Below are positions 11,164-14,900 of a stretch of DNA of 14,900 bases, in pieces. The notes under the pieces were generated by a model. It searched no databases and was not told where the DNA came from. It saw only the letters and a list, made by a program, of their open reading frames with translations. Each line of letters opens with the position of its first letter. Positions within the stretch are counted from its first letter, which is position 1. The position numbers and the translations under genes were made by a program. The stretch is from assembly GCA_002762705.1 (NCBI GenBank), contig PCVE01000023.1, forward strand, positions 1-14,900. The letters run 5' to 3'. The stretch is from Candidatus Woesearchaeota archaeon CG11_big_fil_rev_8_21_14_0_20_43_8 (GTDB lineage: Archaea; Nanobdellota; Nanobdellia; Woesearchaeales; CG08-08-20-14).

Positions 11164-12684
11164 ATGGATTGGAAAACACTTGTAGTATTGGCGATTCTTG
11201 CTATCGGAATCATAGGTTTCAATTTACACAACACGACAAAAGCAGACAAGATCACAGGAAACTCTGTCGCTGTCGATGAAGAAGTTCCAGGAGAGGAATG
11301 CACAACATGCACAAAGGCAAACCTCACATTGACAGAGATGGTGTTAAATAAATCTGAGACCATGCCGACTGGCGCTGTGAAAGAGTTCTCTGAAGAGGCC
11401 ATATTGGAAGGAGAGATTGTCGTCGATGAAACCGATCTTGTGAAGCTCAAATTGAATGCGACTGATCCAGATGGGGATAAATTATACTATACGTTTTCAA
11501 GTCCGCTTGATGAGAACGGTGAATGGCAGACCAAGAATGGTGACTTTGGGTTTTACAATGTGACAATCAGCGCTTCAGATGGAGAATTCGTTGTGACAAA
11601 AGAGATTATCCTTGAAGTCAAAGCAGTCAATTTCGCCCCGGTCGTTCTGTCAGTATCAAAACAGAACAAACAATTGTCAGCCATTGAAACAGACACAATC
11701 TCTATCGATGTAGATTCTATGGATCCGGATGATGATGAGATGAGCTATGTCTGGATGCTGGACATGGAAGAGATCGGGACTGAAGAAGACTTATCATATG
11801 ACCTTTCATATGACTCTGCCGGACGACACAGCCTAAGGTTGGTTGTGACTGATGGTGACAAAGAGACTGTCCTTGACTGGATATTGACGGTTGCCGATAA
11901 GAACCGGGCACCGACACTTGAGAAGTTCGATGACTTAGAAGTCGAAGAGACAGAGAGCATCCAATTGAAGCCAGTATACAGCGATCCAGACAAAGAAGAT
12001 GCAGAGTCGTTGACTATCACATACAGCGAACCATTCAATGCAGATGGTTTCTGGGAGACTGATTACGAGAGCGCTGGTGGATATCCTGTGTCGATCACAG
12101 TCAGCGATGGAGAGACATCTGTCACTGAGATGCTCAAGATAATCGTGAGAAACAAGAACAGAGAACCAATCATCGCTGATATGCAAGACATAGCAGTTTA
12201 TGAATCACAGAAGATCACATTGAAACCATCAGTCACTGACCCAGATGGTGACAAAGTGACTATCGAGATCTCTGATCCAATCGGGGATGATGGTATCTGG
12301 GAGACCGGATACGATGATGCTGGCGAATACAAAGTCACTGTGACTGCGAAAGATGACAAGAGTGAGACTTCAAAAAGCTTGAAGATAAAGATCACAAATG
12401 TCAATAGGGCGCCGGTCATCAGTGCTATCGAAGACTTGACAGTTACTGAGACGGACCTTGTAGATGTCGATGTAGATGCGCTTGATCCGGACGGAGATGA
12501 TGTCATAGTGACTTTCTCAAGTCCACTTGATAATGAAGGCAAATGGACGACCGATTTTGACAGTGCAGGAGAATACACTGTGACAGTCACCGCAAGCGAT
12601 GGTGATGAAGAATCGACGACCACATTCAAGATAACCGTCAAGAACAAGAACAGGCCGCCAGTGATCTTTGGTGTATCTAACTAA
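11164..12684 (+). CDS. Secreted/anchored protein with five cadherin/Ig-like repeats, 506 aa
   Basis: Likely cell-surface protein held by an N-terminal membrane helix (residues about 5-20, TLVVLAILAIGIIGF). This is followed by KITGNSV, a motif I recall from many DPANN secreted proteins. A Cys pair (CTTC) and sequons (NTT, NLT, NKS) follow. Then come five repeats of about 80-90 residues, starting near nt 11407, 11659, 11929, 12184 and 12430. Each has DPDGD-like calcium-type acidic motifs, a W-x-T-x-Y/F-D-x-G strand, an S/T-DG strand and a closing KNRAP linker. The chain stops just after the fifth linker (NRPPVIFGVSN). The ATG is preferred over an in-frame GTG at 11146, which would precede the GGAG site. 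A role in adhesion or envelope structure is inferred. Confidence 0.75.
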   Translation: MDWKTLVVLAILAIGIIGFNLHNTTKADKITGNSVAVDEEVPGEECTTCTKANLTLTEMVLNKSETMPTGAVKEFSEEAILEGEIVVDETDLVKLKLNATDPDGDKLYYTFSSPLDENGEWQTKNGDFGFYNVTISASDGEFVVTKEIILEVKAVNFAPVVLSVSKQNKQLSAIETDTISIDVDSMDPDDDEMSYVWMLDMEEIGTEEDLSYDLSYDSAGRHSLRLVVTDGDKETVLDWILTVADKNRAPTLEKFDDLEVEETESIQLKPVYSDPDKEDAESLTITYSEPFNADGFWETDYESAGGYPVSITVSDGETSVTEMLKIIVRNKNREPIIADMQDIAVYESQKITLKPSVTDPDGDKVTIEISDPIGDDGIWETGYDDAGEYKVTVTAKDDKSETSKSLKIKITNVNRAPVISAIEDLTVTETDLVDVDVDALDPDGDDVIVTFSSPLDNEGKWTTDFDSAGEYTVTVTASDGDEESTTTFKITVKNKNRPPVIFGVSN

Positions 12685-12687
12685 AGC

Positions 12688-12706
12688 TTTTCTTTTTCCT
12701 TTTTTT
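12688..12706 (+). terminator. T-rich stretch between the two Ig-like genes
   Basis: A T-dominated tract interrupted by C begins 3 nt after the TAA of the first Ig-like gene. It looks like an archaeal T-tract terminator, yet no good promoter is seen before the next gene at 12727, so it may act as a partial terminator that lowers expression of the second gene. Confidence 0.45.
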
Positions 12707-12726
12707 AGGATCAAATTTTTCAGGCA

Positions 12727-14850
12727 ATGAAAATGATGGGTAGGAATATTGCGAGATTGATGGTTTTCTTAGTGATTCTGATATTCTGTGCTATATCCAT
12801 ATCAGCTACAGGATTCACTGTGACTGTGGATGAAGGCGAACTGGTCAGGCTCAATTTCAATGCCACAGATCCGGATGGAGATACGCTTGATATTGAATGC
12901 CTGCCGCCCATGGATCTTGACTGCACATGGCAGACGACATGGGGAGGAGACGAAGGCACCCATAAAGTGATCGCGATAATCTCCGATGGAGAAGATACAA
13001 GCGAGACAGAAGTCACAGTTATAGTGAATAATATCAATCGGATACCAAAACTCCTTGATGCATCTTTGGATGCGACTCTTGAAGAGACTGAACAGAACAT
13101 ATTCACATTCACAGCGACAGATCAAGATGATGAGGACCTGACTGTTGAATGGTTCCTCGATGACAAGAGCATCGGAAAAGAGGATCTTCTCGCAGGGAAA
13201 GGAGCATATGCCTATCAGACAGATTATGATAGTTCAGGAAGTCATGTGCTAAAAGCAGTAATCTCTGATCCGTTCGACTCTATCGAGACCAGCTGGAAGA
13301 TAGATGTGAAAGATAAGAATCGTGCGCCAGAGATCAAGGTCAATGAGACTGATCTGACATTCAGAGAGACTGACACAGTAAATATCCATGTCACTGCAGA
13401 TGATCCGGATGGCGATGATACGACAGTTACGATATCAGACCCTCTTGGTGATGATGGGAAATGGACAACGACTTATGATGACGAAGGGACATATGATGTC
13501 GTGATCTCTGCTACAGATGGAGATATGACGGCAACAAAGACAGTCCAAGTGACTGTGTTAAAGACCAATAGAGCACCGATCCTTGATATTCCGGAGACAA
13601 GATGGGTATCTGAAGGATCCACACTCACAGAGACATTCTCTGCAAAAGACCCAGATGGCGACAGCATCACATATACACTTGTCGGGGCGCCGGAGAATTC
13701 TATTCTTGAAAGAGATACATTCAGTTATATACCATCATATGATCTGGTGAAAAGAGGAACTCAAAAGGAATATGATATGATGCTCATCGCGACAGATGGT
13801 GATCTTTCAGCCAATGCCACGTTCAAGGTCATAGTAGACAACAAGAATCGACCGCCAGCGATAGGCCCATATACCGCAGAAAGACTTGATGAGATCACCA
13901 TAAATGAAGGAGATACCATTCGATTGAGACCCACTTATTGGGATGATGATAATGATAAAGTCGATGTGCAATTCGAAGGATGGATGACTTCTGACACATA
14001 TAGAACAGGATATTCAGATGTGGGAAAACACAAAGTCACAATCATTGCGACAGATGGTGAATTTGTCGTCAAACGTGATCTGTATATTATCGTCAATGAG
14101 ATAAATGATCCGCCTGAACTAAATTCGATATTCGATGTTGTCGTCGAAGAAGGCAAAGAGATCACAATCCCGATCAGATACAAAGACAAAGACAAGGTGA
14201 CTTTCTCTTTATCAGGTGTCCCGGGGCAACATGAGATAAAAGACAGCAAGATAATATTGGATATGCCATTCGATGCAGTCACAATAGATAATGGAACTGA
14301 TAAAGAACAATCTCTGTTCTCGATGATAACCGGCCTTTTTGGCTTCAATGAAAAGAAGACCGGAAAGATGAATACATTCAATGCGACCCTCACTGCCACA
14401 GATTCCTTTGGATCGATGACGACACAGAGATTCGCAGTCAAGGTGTTTGACATAAATCAGGCACCAGCCATCAGATCATGCCTTCCGTCAAATGATACAA
14501 TAAGGATATACAAAGATGATATCATCACATTTTATTGTGATGCATATGATCCAGAAGGTGATGAACTCATTTATACTTGGAAATTTGGATTGTTCTCAAA
14601 AAAGAAAGAAGGAACTGACACACATAAACGGAAATTTACTAAATTAGGCAAGCATACGGTGACACTAAAGATCTCCGATGGCATGGCCATAGAGACGCTC
14701 AAATGGAATGTCATAGTAGATGAATTCAAAAAACCAGAGATCCAAGAGCAAAAACCAGCCATCTTAGAAGTCAAGACTAATTCTACCGTGAATAAGACCA
14801 TCCCAAAAAAAGATGACAGACCTAAAGTGATCACTCTTCCAGTCGCTTAG
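12727..14850 (+). CDS. Secreted protein with seven cadherin/Ig-like repeats, 707 aa
   Basis: Likely exported surface protein. An N-terminal signal (hydrophobic core about 11-24, LMVFLVILIFCAIS) precedes seven repeats starting near residues 29, 113, 207, 292, 389, 470 and 589. They carry DPDGD or related acidic motifs (48-52, 227-230, 308-312, 608-612) and N-R/I-x-P-P/A linkers. Repeat 1 has two close Cys (58 and 66) and repeat 7 has Cys585 and Cys604, possible disulfides. Repeat 6 holds a longer insert (about 520-548) with a hydrophobic stretch LFSMITGLFGF. The end is a Lys/Pro-rich tail without a membrane anchor or sorting motif. Several N-x-S/T sequons fit N-glycosylation. The start is uncertain: ATG at 12727, 12733 or 12736, none with a strong ribosome binding site. 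Confidence 0.75.
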   Translation: MKMMGRNIARLMVFLVILIFCAISISATGFTVTVDEGELVRLNFNATDPDGDTLDIECLPPMDLDCTWQTTWGGDEGTHKVIAIISDGEDTSETEVTVIVNNINRIPKLLDASLDATLEETEQNIFTFTATDQDDEDLTVEWFLDDKSIGKEDLLAGKGAYAYQTDYDSSGSHVLKAVISDPFDSIETSWKIDVKDKNRAPEIKVNETDLTFRETDTVNIHVTADDPDGDDTTVTISDPLGDDGKWTTTYDDEGTYDVVISATDGDMTATKTVQVTVLKTNRAPILDIPETRWVSEGSTLTETFSAKDPDGDSITYTLVGAPENSILERDTFSYIPSYDLVKRGTQKEYDMMLIATDGDLSANATFKVIVDNKNRPPAIGPYTAERLDEITINEGDTIRLRPTYWDDDNDKVDVQFEGWMTSDTYRTGYSDVGKHKVTIIATDGEFVVKRDLYIIVNEINDPPELNSIFDVVVEEGKEITIPIRYKDKDKVTFSLSGVPGQHEIKDSKIILDMPFDAVTIDNGTDKEQSLFSMITGLFGFNEKKTGKMNTFNATLTATDSFGSMTTQRFAVKVFDINQAPAIRSCLPSNDTIRIYKDDIITFYCDAYDPEGDELIYTWKFGLFSKKKEGTDTHKRKFTKLGKHTVTLKISDGMAIETLKWNVIVDEFKKPEIQEQKPAILEVKTNSTVNKTIPKKDDRPKVITLPVA

Positions 14851-14900
14851 ATATATCTTGTTATCATCACAAAACATGCGCAGAGACAGATAAGAAAACA
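14851..14900. other. Window edge after the second Ig-like gene
   Basis: Fifty bases of AT-rich sequence after the TAG stop. No terminator or new gene start can be supported. Confidence 0.4.

Noticed and set aside
12198..12647. 149-codon minus-strand ORF and similar Ser/Val-rich frames opposite the Ig-like genes
   Set aside because: Repeated GAT/GAC/ACA codons of the DPDGD repeats create long open frames on the other strand; they are low-complexity Ser/Val/Thr and lack starts with promoters.

Overview
The window looks like a chromosomal segment of a DPANN-type archaeon (Woesearchaeota/Pacearchaeota-like; this is inference from content, not a database result). The signs are: TATA boxes (TTTAAATA, TTTATATA, TATATAAA) about 25 nt before start codons, so several genes read as leaderless; internal operon genes preceded by GAGGTGA/GAGGGTGA-type sites, which match the archaeal 16S anti-Shine-Dalgarno; T-rich terminators without strong stems; an archaeal ZPR1 zinc-finger protein; a winged-helix protein of a type I associate with DPANN genomes; and two secreted proteins built from cadherin/Ig-like repeats with DPDGD motifs, one with an ITGN motif just after its N-terminal membrane helix.

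Layout. 1-546: a small acidic protein on the minus strand, divergent from a 102-aa two-helix membrane protein. 856-1194: a convergent intergenic region with ATCCCGAC elements and hairpins. 1195-2639 (minus): a 230-aa carbon-nitrogen hydrolase (nitrilase superfamily) followed by an unrecognised 236-aa protein. 2760-3278: a winged-helix regulator, divergent from the hydrolase. 3578-3994: an unrecognised 138-aa protein with its own promoter.

4062-10474: the centre of the window, a compact run of 13 co-oriented genes behind one strong TATA box. They have 1-10 nt gaps or ATGA-type overlaps and none has a recognisable catalytic domain. It opens with a 28-residue microprotein whose stop codon lies in the ribosome binding site of a 73-aa coiled-coil protein, continues with eleven more proteins, mostly alpha-helical, and closes with a 48-residue protein. 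Four products carry a central Gly/Ala-rich two-helix transmembrane hairpin flanked by long soluble helical arms; two of these hairpins can be aligned by eye. The best reading is an undescribed membrane-anchored multi-subunit assembly, with the soluble members as partners. The function is unknown.

10471-10998 (minus): ZPR1, whose end overlaps the end of the operon by 4 bp. 11164-14850: two tandem secreted proteins with five and seven cadherin/Ig-like repeats, plausible surface or adhesion proteins. They have a separate promoter, so any link to the 13-gene operon rests on proximity only.
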